Assembly: GCA_020426865.1 (NCBI GenBank)
Contig: JAGQPD010000106.1
Coordinates: 1-38,853, forward strand
Direction of reading: 5' to 3'
Origin: Planctomycetales bacterium
GTDB lineage: Bacteria > Planctomycetota > Planctomycetia > Pirellulales > Pirellulaceae
Length of the DNA stretch: 38,853 nucleotides
The translations under genes and the position numbers were made by a program. This document shows positions 25,757 to 34,210 of this stretch, one piece after another (positions within the stretch are counted from its first letter, which is position 1; each line of letters starts with the position of its first letter). The notes under the pieces are model-generated. The model saw only the letters and a list, made by a program, of their open reading frames with translations, had not been told where the DNA came from and searched no databases.

Positions 25757-28700
25757 CTACTTCTGATTGCTGACGAGTGAAAGCAGGAATTCCAGGTGCG
25801 ACGATTTTTGCTCGATGAGTTCTGCCCGGGCGACAGCTGATTGCAACAATCTTGCCGACGAAGCGGAATTCAGCTTGTGGGCTATGGTAGCCAATAGCAG
25901 TTCATCTTCAACAGTGGCCTCAGACGCACGCAGCTGAAGAGCCTTTTGGATCGAAGCTTGCGCTGACTGCACATCTTCTTGCATGTACTGAACCAAAGCA
26001 CACCAATGCCAGGCTTCGGGCGATTCCGGGCAACTAGTGACCCAAGCCCGTACAACACGTTGAGCCCGTGAGGCATCGTTGATCAGGTCAGGGTGGCTCT
26101 CGCATAACGCCTTGAGTAGAAAGCGATTGGCCTGGTAGGAAATGCGGTAGGCGCCGCTACGCGCTGCAGATTCAATGTTATCGAGTGCCTGAGCTAGCAA
26201 CGCCGCTTGATCCGCGGAAGTCGAATTTCCAGAGAGATTTGCTTCAAGAAACTGCGCTTTACCTTGTAACCACTGCAGCTGCGAGTCGTTTAGGCTGCCC
26301 TGAAACGGAGCAACAGATTCCTTGAATGATGCGAGCTGGTCGAGGACTTGTGAATCGTTGCCCGAAACGCAGAAGTTTTCCGCCTTGGCAATAATGTGCG
26401 CAAGGGCCAAAGAGGCCGCTTTAGGGTATTTCAATTCCAAGAGATGCGGTACCAGCACATCGTTCAGCTCTAGCCATTGTTTGGCTTCATCAGACTGCTG
26501 TTCCGTGAATAGCTGTGCCAAAGACAAGTAGCAACATGCCAAGCGGTAGACTCGATCCGGGCTAACTCCTTCTGTTTCCACCAATTGTTGCCATTCGTCG
26601 ACTGCCGAATGCAAAGCCTCGATTGCCTCTTGATTACGACCAGAGATCGTAAAAGTGTCCGCCAAGTTTGCTAACAAAACGGCCCGATTCTCGCGATAGA
26701 AACTCTCACCGTAAAGCAAATGCCACGCGCGATCCAGATCGTTTTCAGCATCTCGATAGGACTCCAGCGCCGACTTCATTCTGCTCTCTGCCAACATTGA
26801 TGACGCCAGGAGCGAAGCCGCCAGCGAACGCGATTCAAACAGGTCGGGGCGTGCTGGTGATTCGTCCAAGCTACGGTCATAAAACGCAATCAGGTCTCGT
26901 GCGGCCTGGGCAGCCTTCACGTACTGGCCGGAACGAAACAAGACTCTGGTTTTCTCCTCGATGATTGTTCCCCGCAACTTCACATGGCCCGGTGATGGAG
27001 ATTGCTGAAGTAGGATTTCGCTGTCGGGGAGAGCGTCGGTGAGATATCTCTCGGCTGATTCCCAATCCGATCGGCAAGCTGCAATTCTTGCTGCTACCAC
27101 TCGGGCGCGAGTTAGCGCGTTGCGAGCGTCGCGATTCGTTGGATCTTGCTGCAGCAATTGTTGAGTCATTGCAATGGCTCGGTCGATAGTCCCCTGCGAC
27201 TCGATGGGAGATTCAGCTTGCTTGTCGACCACTGCTGCGACTGTCTCCAAATCGATTGCTGGCAGGTTGCCGAGATTCTCTTGCCCCAAGATCGCCTGGC
27301 CGATGAAGGCGTTCGCCAACTGGACGGTCGCTTCCGCTTGGGATTGAGTTGCATCACCCTCGTTCGCCGAGAGGCAAGCTTCAGCGAGTGATTGGGCCTG
27401 CTGATAGTTTTGCCTTGATTCGTCCGGTCGACCAAGCAACCTTTGAAGGTCCCCCAGGCGGAGAAGATGATTCACAATTTCCGATTGGATTTGTCGTTGA
27501 TCATTGAGTGACTGTCGTGAGGCCGCTACGTCTCCATTCTTGACGGATTCACCGAGCAGAACTTCTTGATCGTGTTTAGTGGTGTCCAGTAGGTTTTGGT
27601 AGTGCTGGACGCCCCTTTCCAAGAGCATTTGCCGCACAGGTTGCAGACCGGGGTAGAACTGCAAGTCACCGCTGATGTCAATCAACCACGAGTCCGCCGC
27701 CTCTCGGGATGCAACTAACTGCTCTGCAGTTCTCTGGCGTGCCAAGCTTTCGTTCTGCAAGGCCAACTTAGCCGATGCCGATGCCGAATCTGCGGCAAGC
27801 CTCGCTATTCGTTCTTGCTGGTGAGCCTGTGAAACCTTACCAACGGCAAATAGGGCGGTGGCGGTAACCAACAGGCACGTGGCAAAGATCGCTCTGAAAG
27901 CAGTGCTGTGACGGTTGGCCAGCCGGTCGAACCTTTCCCAGGCGGATTCGCTATAGACGCTTACCAGGCCACCTGCCAGGAAATTGTCCAGATCTTGTGC
28001 CATCTGATGGGCATCTGGATAGCGATTGCCAGGCTCGCGCTGCATGGCATACTCGCAGATCGCCGCCAAAGAGCGCGGGATTCTCGGCGAAACTTCTCGC
28101 AGCGGGCGATAGTCGCACAACACAACGCGCCTAAGTGTTCCTTCCAGCGTGTCGCTCTGGAACGGGAGTTGGCCAGCGAGTATCTCGTATAGAATGACTC
28201 CCAATGAAAATACATCCGAACGTTTACTGACCCGATCGTTCTCTCCGAGCGCCTGTTCGGGGGACATGTAACTGGCCGTGCCCATCACGGTTCCCTGTCG
28301 CGTCATATCACTACGACTTGAATTGCGGGAGAACTTGGATCGCACGTTGACCTCGGGCTTGGTTGAGAGTGCGTTCGCATCGGAACCAGGAACGCCTGCT
28401 TGTAGCGTCGCGTTTGCACAAGCCTCTGGCTGCTCTGGCTGGACCGCTTCACGGCGAGCCAGTCCCCAGTCGAGCAGGATCGTCTCGCCAAATTCGCCCA
28501 CCATAATATTGGCGGGTTTTAGGTCACGATGTATCACTTGGGAACGATGTGCGTATGCAACGGTATGGCAAACGTCCCGGAATCGATCGAGCAATTGCCG
28601 TAACAAAATCTGGAATTCTTGTTGTGATTGGTTGGCGTGTAGAGTTTTGATTCGATGTGCAAGTGTTTCTCCTCGCACTTGCTTCATCGTGTAGAAGGGA

Positions 28701-29419
28701 AGCAGATTCTGGTCTACGCCAATTTCGTAGACGGGCACGATGCCGGGATGCTCGAGTTGTCCTGTGATTTGAGCTTCATTGACAAATCGTTGCACCAGGT
28801 CATTGGTGATCTCGTGGTGATCGACGATACGTTTGAGAACAACATTTCTCTGAATCTGCAGGTCGAGGGCCTGGGTGACGACGCCGCAGCCCCCTCGGCC
28901 AATCTCGCCCAATTCTTGATAGCGTTCAAGCCCGGTAACGATGCCTGACAACTGCTGTGCCAGTTTCGCTCCCAGACGATGCGAGTTCCGCCCCTTAGAC
29001 TCTTCGGCGGGCGATTTCTGCCTGGAGGACTCTCGATGCCTGCCGGATTTTGGTTGAGTACTTTGGTCGCCTCTGGGGTGCTTGGCTTGGCCGCTGGCCA
29101 ATGTTGCTTGGCCATGCTGGCTCGGCGGAGCAGACTTGCGACTTTTTCGTGGCCCAGTCGTCTTGCCAATCGTCTCTGCCTGCGGAGAGAACAACTCAGA
29201 TTGTCGCGAGATTTCCTCAAGCAACTGCCGCAGTTTGACAAGCTTTTCCGCATCATTGGCAAAAGTGTTATACACCACGGCATGAATCGTGGTTTCAGCC
29301 TGCGCTGCCTGGAGAAGAATCTGCGACGCTTCCACTGCATCGATTAGGCGTTGCTCGATCGCATGTTCAATCCATTTGGCGTACAGTCCGGCCTGATTCA
29401 AGTTCGTGTTCCGATGCAA
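25757..29419 (-). CDS. Large membrane Ser/Thr protein kinase with TPR-like C-terminus
   Basis: A 1220-residue kinase. The only plausible start is TTG 29419: the frame has a stop just 40 bp further upstream and no ATG until the kinase domain. Residues 90-150 are a low-complexity basic linker. The kinase domain spans about 166-485: GRGGCGVV, VLKR (Lys196), HRDLKPAN (297-304), DWGLA in place of DFG (317-319), GTASYMSPEQ and SDVFSLGVILYE. DWG is frequent in bacterial PknB-like kinases of this phylum, so activity is expected. A transmembrane helix lies near 507-527. The remaining 690 residues are helical, with TPR-like pieces (QSLNDQRQIQSEIVNHLLRL, ESRQNYQQAQSLAEACL) and AWHWCALVQYMQEDVQSAQA near the end. 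It is divergent from the FHA-GGDEF gene across 371 bp. Confidence 0.9.
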   Translation of the reverse strand: MHRNTNLNQAGLYAKWIEHAIEQRLIDAVEASQILLQAAQAETTIHAVVYNTFANDAEKLVKLRQLLEEISRQSELFSPQAETIGKTTGPRKSRKSAPPSQHGQATLASGQAKHPRGDQSTQPKSGRHRESSRQKSPAEESKGRNSHRLGAKLAQQLSGIVTGLERYQELGEIGRGGCGVVTQALDLQIQRNVVLKRIVDHHEITNDLVQRFVNEAQITGQLEHPGIVPVYEIGVDQNLLPFYTMKQVRGETLAHRIKTLHANQSQQEFQILLRQLLDRFRDVCHTVAYAHRSQVIHRDLKPANIMVGEFGETILLDWGLARREAVQPEQPEACANATLQAGVPGSDANALSTKPEVNVRSKFSRNSSRSDMTRQGTVMGTASYMSPEQALGENDRVSKRSDVFSLGVILYEILAGQLPFQSDTLEGTLRRVVLCDYRPLREVSPRIPRSLAAICEYAMQREPGNRYPDAHQMAQDLDNFLAGGLVSVYSESAWERFDRLANRHSTAFRAIFATCLLVTATALFAVGKVSQAHQQERIARLAADSASASAKLALQNESLARQRTAEQLVASREAADSWLIDISGDLQFYPGLQPVRQMLLERGVQHYQNLLDTTKHDQEVLLGESVKNGDVAASRQSLNDQRQIQSEIVNHLLRLGDLQRLLGRPDESRQNYQQAQSLAEACLSANEGDATQSQAEATVQLANAFIGQAILGQENLGNLPAIDLETVAAVVDKQAESPIESQGTIDRAIAMTQQLLQQDPTNRDARNALTRARVVAARIAACRSDWESAERYLTDALPDSEILLQQSPSPGHVKLRGTIIEEKTRVLFRSGQYVKAAQAARDLIAFYDRSLDESPARPDLFESRSLAASLLASSMLAESRMKSALESYRDAENDLDRAWHLLYGESFYRENRAVLLANLADTFTISGRNQEAIEALHSAVDEWQQLVETEGVSPDRVYRLACCYLSLAQLFTEQQSDEAKQWLELNDVLVPHLLELKYPKAASLALAHIIAKAENFCVSGNDSQVLDQLASFKESVAPFQGSLNDSQLQWLQGKAQFLEANLSGNSTSADQAALLAQALDNIESAARSGAYRISYQANRFLLKALCESHPDLINDASRAQRVVRAWVTSCPESPEAWHWCALVQYMQEDVQSAQASIQKALQLRASEATVEDELLLATIAHKLNSASSARLLQSAVARAELIEQKSSHLEFLLSLVSNQK

Positions 29420-29790
29420 GGTAATATCGAGGTTTGGCAGAGGAAACCGCCCAAAAGTCTAGAATTTGGCTGTGGCTGGGCTTGGGCACCGGTGCAGATG
29501 GACACGGGAATTCACCGTAGATTGAAACGGTATGGACGGTCAAAGCGATTGCAGGGTCCGTACCAATTGCCAGCGACCACCGCCTCCAATTGTCACAATT
29601 GGTATCGCCAGTTGTGGAAATCATTAGACGAACAACCACCCCCCCGTTTTTCGCTCTGGTTGCGAGCTAACTTTGCAGTGTGTTTACTCGCCGTGGAACT
29701 GGTTGCGAGCTTGAAACACTGCACACGCCGAAAGCAATACTTTGCTTATTACCAGTTACGAACAATTCAAATCCGCGCGAAGGCACTTGA
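29420..29790. other. Divergent intergenic region between kinase and FHA-GGDEF genes
   Basis: No gene is supported in these 371 bp. The region holds the CAATTGG repeats listed separately. Short frames on both strands are not credible genes. Promoters for both flanking genes must lie here or overlap their starts, but no clear -35/-10 pair stands out. Confidence 0.6.
29561..29604. promoter_or_regulatory. Possible operator: three CAATTGG half-sites
   Basis: CCAATTG (29586-29592) and CAATTGG (29596-29602) form a perfect 7-bp inverted repeat around TCA. A third site, TACCAATTG at 29561-29569, is a 9-bp inverted match to CAATTGGTA at 29596-29604. Three related half-sites within 44 bp of a divergent promoter region suggest a regulator-binding site. 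The regulator is unknown. Confidence 0.45.
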
Positions 29791-30696
29791 ATGAACGGTA
29801 CAATTCTTCACACCAAACTGCTGGAAACTAACGCCGAGGATGCCGATGTTGGACAGCGTTGGCTCGTTCAGGTACATCCGCTGAATTTGGAGCAGAACCG
29901 TATCGAGTTGGACCGACGCGATACGATTCTCGGTCGGTCTCATGAATGCGACGTGGTTCTCGAGGATGAATCCGTGTCTCGTCAACACGCCGTCATTCGA
30001 TTCGGCGAAGATGGCTACACCATCGAAGATCTAGGCAGCACCAATGGTGTGATCGTCAACGATGAACTGCTCAGTCTTCGGTTACTGCGGACCGGGGACC
30101 GAATTCAATTGGGAAAACGGATTTTCAGGTTTCTGGCAGACACTGATGTCGAGGCACAGTATCACGAAACTGTCTATTCCATGATGACCAGAGATGGATT
30201 GACCTCAGTTTTCAACAAGCGTTATCTCCTGGAATGCATGGATCGAGAGGTCGTCCGTTCGCAGCGACATCAGCGCCCGCTTTCGGTAATCTTAATGGAC
30301 ATCGACCATTTCAAGTCGATCAATGATACACATGGTCATTTGGTCGGCGATGAAGTGCTGCGAGAATTGGCTCAGCGACTGAGTCGATTGTTGGGAGACG
30401 ACGAAATCCTGGCGCGATTTGGTGGTGAAGAGTTTGCGATCATCTGCGACGAGTCCAAATTGGAATCAGCGCTCCAGCTTGCCGAGCGCTGTCGGCAAGA
30501 AGTCGCAGACTCTCCGTTCTCAACGGCCAGTGGTCCTTTGGATGTAACCATAAGTTTGGGAGTTGCGACTTTGGGCAAGACTCCAGAATGCACGCGAGAC
30601 AGCTTACTTGCTGAAGCGGACGGCTATTTGTACGAGTCGAAACGAGCTGGACGAAATCGAGTCACTGGTCCAGCTCACTGCGCTGACTACGCATAA
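29791..30696 (+). CDS. FHA-domain diguanylate cyclase (FHA-GGDEF)
   Basis: A 301-residue cytoplasmic protein that should make cyclic di-GMP. GAAGG lies 7 nt upstream of the ATG. Residues about 27-115 form an FHA phosphothreonine-binding domain (TILGRSHECDVVLEDESVSR and GSTNGVIVND); the GRS, SRQH and GSTNG landmarks are intact. The GGDEF domain follows: DGLTSVFNKRYL, MDIDHFKSINDTHGH with metal-binding Asp170/Asp172, and the active site GGEEF (211-215). The inhibitory I-site RxxD is replaced by GDDE, so product inhibition may be absent. No transmembrane segment is seen. It is divergent from a membrane Ser/Thr kinase, so a phosphorylated partner of that kinase is a plausible FHA ligand; this is inferred. 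Confidence 0.92.
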   Translation: MNGTILHTKLLETNAEDADVGQRWLVQVHPLNLEQNRIELDRRDTILGRSHECDVVLEDESVSRQHAVIRFGEDGYTIEDLGSTNGVIVNDELLSLRLLRTGDRIQLGKRIFRFLADTDVEAQYHETVYSMMTRDGLTSVFNKRYLLECMDREVVRSQRHQRPLSVILMDIDHFKSINDTHGHLVGDEVLRELAQRLSRLLGDDEILARFGGEEFAIICDESKLESALQLAERCRQEVADSPFSTASGPLDVTISLGVATLGKTPECTRDSLLAEADGYLYESKRAGRNRVTGPAHCADYA

Positions 30697-30717
30697 GAGC
30701 GCGCAACAAAGTCGCAA

Positions 30718-31539
30718 TCATTCAATTGTGATTCTGGCGCCCATTTTGGCGAGCTCTTCGATTTGAGTTGGCGTGGCCTCTTTATCCAGTGGGTTGCCTT
30801 TCAAAAAGATACGCCAAAAAGGTGAAAATCTCCTCATCTCGTCGGCTCGCGCCATTTCGACCAAAACGCTCAGATCGGTGATCTTATTGTCCATCAATTG
30901 AATAGACATGATACTTGGCAGCGGCTTGAGGAAGCTCAGGTCTGAGATACCACAGTGGTTGAAGTTCATGGTGTCCAACCCCTTGAGCTCAGACAGCGGT
31001 GAAAAGTCTTTGACGGGATTACCCGCCAGATTCAGCGACCATAGTTTTGTCAATTTTGGCAATACGCTGACGTCTTGAATACGATTCCCCCCCAAGTACA
31101 GCGATCGCATGTTGGAGATGTTCTCCAGCGGAGAAATATCAATCACTTGGTTATCGTCCAATTGCAGATATTGCATCCTGGTGAGATTAGCCAAGGGTTT
31201 GATGTCCGTGATGTTGTTGTCGGTCAACGTGACGGACAGTAGCAACTTCAGCTCGGCAATCGCAGAAATGTCGTAGATCTTATTGTCTTCAAGGTCCAGT
31301 TCCTCGAGGGCGACGCAATGCTCAAGCCCCTGGAGATTCTTGATTCCCATGCTCTTGCCTTTTACGACGGAGATACGCTTTACGTCGTCGGCCGTAAGAG
31401 GCTGGTCATTATCACGCTTTTCAAAGACTTGCTTCCGAACTGCAGCCTCAAGCGCTTTGTCCGGGAATAGATCTTCGGCTGTCGCCAGCTGCGTGCACAT
31501 ACAAAAGACGGCGATCGCCGATAGCCACCATTTCTTCAT
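30718..31539 (-). CDS. Secreted leucine-rich-repeat protein (internalin-like repeats)
   Basis: A 273-residue exported protein. I start at ATG 31539 because MKKWWLSAIAVFCMCTQLATA is a signal peptide; the open frame up to 31692 has no support. After a short cap (FPDKALEAAVRKQVF) there are about seven 22-residue LRRs: NKIYDISAIAELKLLLSVTL, NNITDIKPLANLTRMQYLQL, NQVIDISPLENISNMRSLYL, NRIQDVSVLPKLTKLWSLNL, NPVKDFSPLSELKGLDTMNF, SDLSFLKPLPSIMSIQLMDN and NKITDLSVL. These are the internalin-type repeats, a protein-binding surface. No anchor is visible at the C-terminus, so it should be periplasmic or extracellular. The function is unknown. Confidence 0.85.
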   Translation of the reverse strand: MKKWWLSAIAVFCMCTQLATAEDLFPDKALEAAVRKQVFEKRDNDQPLTADDVKRISVVKGKSMGIKNLQGLEHCVALEELDLEDNKIYDISAIAELKLLLSVTLTDNNITDIKPLANLTRMQYLQLDDNQVIDISPLENISNMRSLYLGGNRIQDVSVLPKLTKLWSLNLAGNPVKDFSPLSELKGLDTMNFNHCGISDLSFLKPLPSIMSIQLMDNKITDLSVLVEMARADEMRRFSPFWRIFLKGNPLDKEATPTQIEELAKMGARITIE

Positions 31540-31823
31540 GTCAAAGCTCGAATTGTTCCAAGGCGAAATGAACTGAAGTGAGTTGATCGAGGATATGTCG
31601 TATATGTTAATCGCATAGCACGAACTGTGCCAATTGCTACAATCTGCGGGAATCGATGGTAGCCCAAACACATGCACCAATCCATATGCCATAATTCGAT
31701 GATCAGGGATGATGATACTTTGAGATTATCGCAGCGGCTGCCGCGTCTCGACCAGTCAACTCTAAACCCAAGTCTCTAACTCTATTGCGGCATGCCAATT
31801 GGGCTAGAGAGGGATACCTGAAC

Positions 31824-32422
31824 GTGCGTATTCTGCTAACAGCCTTCGAGCCTTACGGCGATTGGTCGGACAATTCCAGTTGGCTGGCACTAGTGGAGCT
31901 GCTGAGGAATTGGCCCAATCACGTCGAATTGGTAACGCGGCGTTACCCGGTCGATTTGGCAACGGTCCGCAGCCGTTTGAACAGCGATTTGCAAACTGAT
32001 TTTGACGCGGTGCTGCATCTTGGGCAGGCTCCAGGCTCGCCTATAATCAAGCTTGAAGCAATGGCGCTGAACGTCGCCGGTTGCTTGGAGCAGGCGGGGG
32101 TGGAGCTGCCATACATCGTCGATTCTGCCCCGATGGCATTTCGCAGCCGTATGCCGCTGGCGACCTGGAATCACACCCTAGCCGCAGCTGGTATTCCATC
32201 GCAGATTTCATATCACGCCGGTACATACTTGTGCAATGCGATTATGTACCTGAGTCACTATTACTTCTACACACGCGACCTGAACACCCCGGTCGGGTTG
32301 TGCATCTGCCACTAGCTTCGGAACAGGTTGCGGCGCGAGGACAGCTGCTTCCGTCTCTTCCAGTTAGAACCATGGCAGACGGTGTTGGTATTCTGCTGCA
32401 GGGGCTAACAAGTTCAACTTAG
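31824..32422 (+). pseudogene. Pyroglutamyl (pyrrolidone-carboxylate) peptidase, frameshifted
   Basis: The sequence reads as a C15-family cysteine peptidase that removes N-terminal pyroglutamate. The start GTG 31824 gives VRILLTAFEPYGDWSDNSSW, the family N-terminus. Glu78 stands in IKLEAMALN and Cys137 in HAGTYLCNAIMY. The frame then ends at 32315 with VGLCICH. One frame over, from 32300, the expected ending continues as VHLPLASEQVAARGQL to a stop at 32422. The break fits loss of one base after the TT at 32298-32299 (GGG TT- GTG CAT), and the catalytic His lies in the second frame. It could be a true pseudogene, a sequencing error or a programmed shift; no slippery run is visible. The end overlaps the GTPase gene on the other strand by 9 bp. 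Confidence 0.75.
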
Positions 32423-34201
32423 GACGTGAATACTCAGCAGAAATTCAGCCTGTTGCAATAGCTCGTCTTCGAATTCCAATCGTATGACGCCAGATTGCCG
32501 TAGTTGCGCAATGCAGGCCTCATGTTCATCGACAACCTGTTTGGCAACCCTGCGAACATAACGTCGGCTTAGGGACCAAGTCAGTACCAGCATACAATAC
32601 ACAGCCAGGGGCAGCAGGGAGAGGATCACACTGGTAAACAGCAGGCCTGGCGTCGGGTGGGGGAAAGCGTCCAGATGAGATTCGGCTCCACTGAATACAT
32701 GATACGAAGCAACGAAATACTCTCGGTAGATAACGACGACGGGGCCAGCCATAAACATCCAAAAGAGCAGCACTCCTACCAAAGCGTAGACTTGGACAAG
32801 CCAGCTAGGTGTCGCATGGCTCTCAATTGCTCCGTCAAAGATGCGTTGGGAACGAGTTTGCAGCTCTTCAATACCGGACAGTCGCATACCTGTAGAACGC
32901 TGGTCTGCGTCGGAGCGATCCTCGCGCGGTCTCAGTTTCAGTACGGTGCGGTGAAACTGATCGCAAAGAGGTTGCAAGCGTTCGGCGACTTGTTGCTGAG
33001 TCCGCTGGCGGATCCCTTCTTGGATTTCCAAAGTGAAATCTCGATTCTGTCGGACGTTTCTGGCGAACGAAGTCAATGCACCGAATAGACTTGGCACACT
33101 TCCAGCAAGCGCGAGCATCACGCGATCCCAGGCACCTTGGGTTAGATTCAAGGTGGACATAACTGTTCGGTAGGGAAACCACAGCAGGGACGTATCACCG
33201 ACTAGACGAGCGCGCAGCCGCATGCGAACGCCGGTTTCTAACAGTGATTCACTACCAAGCAGTGAGGCGAGTACCCGCTCGGGCAGCTGTTGAGTCTCAC
33301 GCGACAGCTGGTCAACTGCCGTGGCCAATTGCGGCAGTTCACCACGGATCAACTGATGAACGCGTTCGTGCAACCTCTTGCCAGTGGCCGCCAAGCGAAT
33401 ATCGTGGGACGTGCCAAGTTGTTGTTGCGTCAATCCCAAAGAGCTGATGCGATCGAGCAACCCAGTTACAAACACGGAAGACGATGATTCTTCGTTGCCG
33501 CTGATTTCGAAGTCTGGAACCAGCAATTCCGAAGTCAACTGCGAACTCGGCGCCAGCAGCATCAGTTGTTCACGAAGCGATCTCAAATCGTCACGCAAAT
33601 CACCTGCTGGCGCACCGTTCTCGATCTCCTCGGGCTCAACGGAACTGATAACTGGAACGCAGTAAGATCCCTCGATTTGCTGTGCAATGACCATATTGCT
33701 GGCCGCACGGATCTGATCACGAGCAATGACCAGCAGTTTCACTGGAGCTAGCGAGAGCGCCTCCTTGGCAAGTTGCGCAGCCATGTGGTTGGAGTCGGTC
33801 AGACCTGGCGTATCGAGCAAGACATATGTTTGACCAATGTCAATCATCTTGCTGGAAGGGCAGGGATGGTAGAACTCCGTCGATGGATCCAGATTGTCCG
33901 GGGGCAGCGGTCCAACCCAAACTAATCGCGTCGTCGCATCCTGCACCAGATCCCCGCTGGGCATCAACTTCTTGATATGCTCATCCCGAATCAGCTGCCG
34001 GGCTACCCAGGTCTTGCCTTGTCCTTTGGCTCCTACAATTGCAATTAACAGAGCGCCGATGCCGCGCCCCGCTTCTATGTTCGCGACGTCCTCTAAATAG
34101 TGTCGGCATGCCTCGGCAACTTGGCGAGTCACTGGCGCGTTGCCAAAGACCGCGTTGGTTGCCGATTCGATACGACGGGCGATGGACGGACTGATGGTCA
34201 T
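32414..34201 (-). CDS. Membrane-anchored dynamin-like GTPase B
   Basis: A 595-residue P-loop protein. Walker A is GAKGQGKT (57-64) and the G3 motif is DTPGL (130-134); no clear NKxD is visible. A long helical middle follows. Two strong transmembrane helices lie at about 468-492 and 519-543, with a short cytoplasmic tail, and a hydrophobic patch near 362-378 may act as a membrane paddle. This order (GTPase, helical stalk, membrane insertion) is that of bacterial dynamin-like proteins, though sequence is far from the known ones. It starts 9 bp after the stop of GTPase A and is the last gene of the obg-coaX operon. Tandem partners that work as heteromers are common among bacterial dynamins. Function is inferred only. 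Confidence 0.65.
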   Translation of the reverse strand: MTISPSIARRIESATNAVFGNAPVTRQVAEACRHYLEDVANIEAGRGIGALLIAIVGAKGQGKTWVARQLIRDEHIKKLMPSGDLVQDATTRLVWVGPLPPDNLDPSTEFYHPCPSSKMIDIGQTYVLLDTPGLTDSNHMAAQLAKEALSLAPVKLLVIARDQIRAASNMVIAQQIEGSYCVPVISSVEPEEIENGAPAGDLRDDLRSLREQLMLLAPSSQLTSELLVPDFEISGNEESSSSVFVTGLLDRISSLGLTQQQLGTSHDIRLAATGKRLHERVHQLIRGELPQLATAVDQLSRETQQLPERVLASLLGSESLLETGVRMRLRARLVGDTSLLWFPYRTVMSTLNLTQGAWDRVMLALAGSVPSLFGALTSFARNVRQNRDFTLEIQEGIRQRTQQQVAERLQPLCDQFHRTVLKLRPREDRSDADQRSTGMRLSGIEELQTRSQRIFDGAIESHATPSWLVQVYALVGVLLFWMFMAGPVVVIYREYFVASYHVFSGAESHLDAFPHPTPGLLFTSVILSLLPLAVYCMLVLTWSLSRRYVRRVAKQVVDEHEACIAQLRQSGVIRLEFEDELLQQAEFLLSIHVLS

Positions 34202-34210
34202 AGTTACAGA

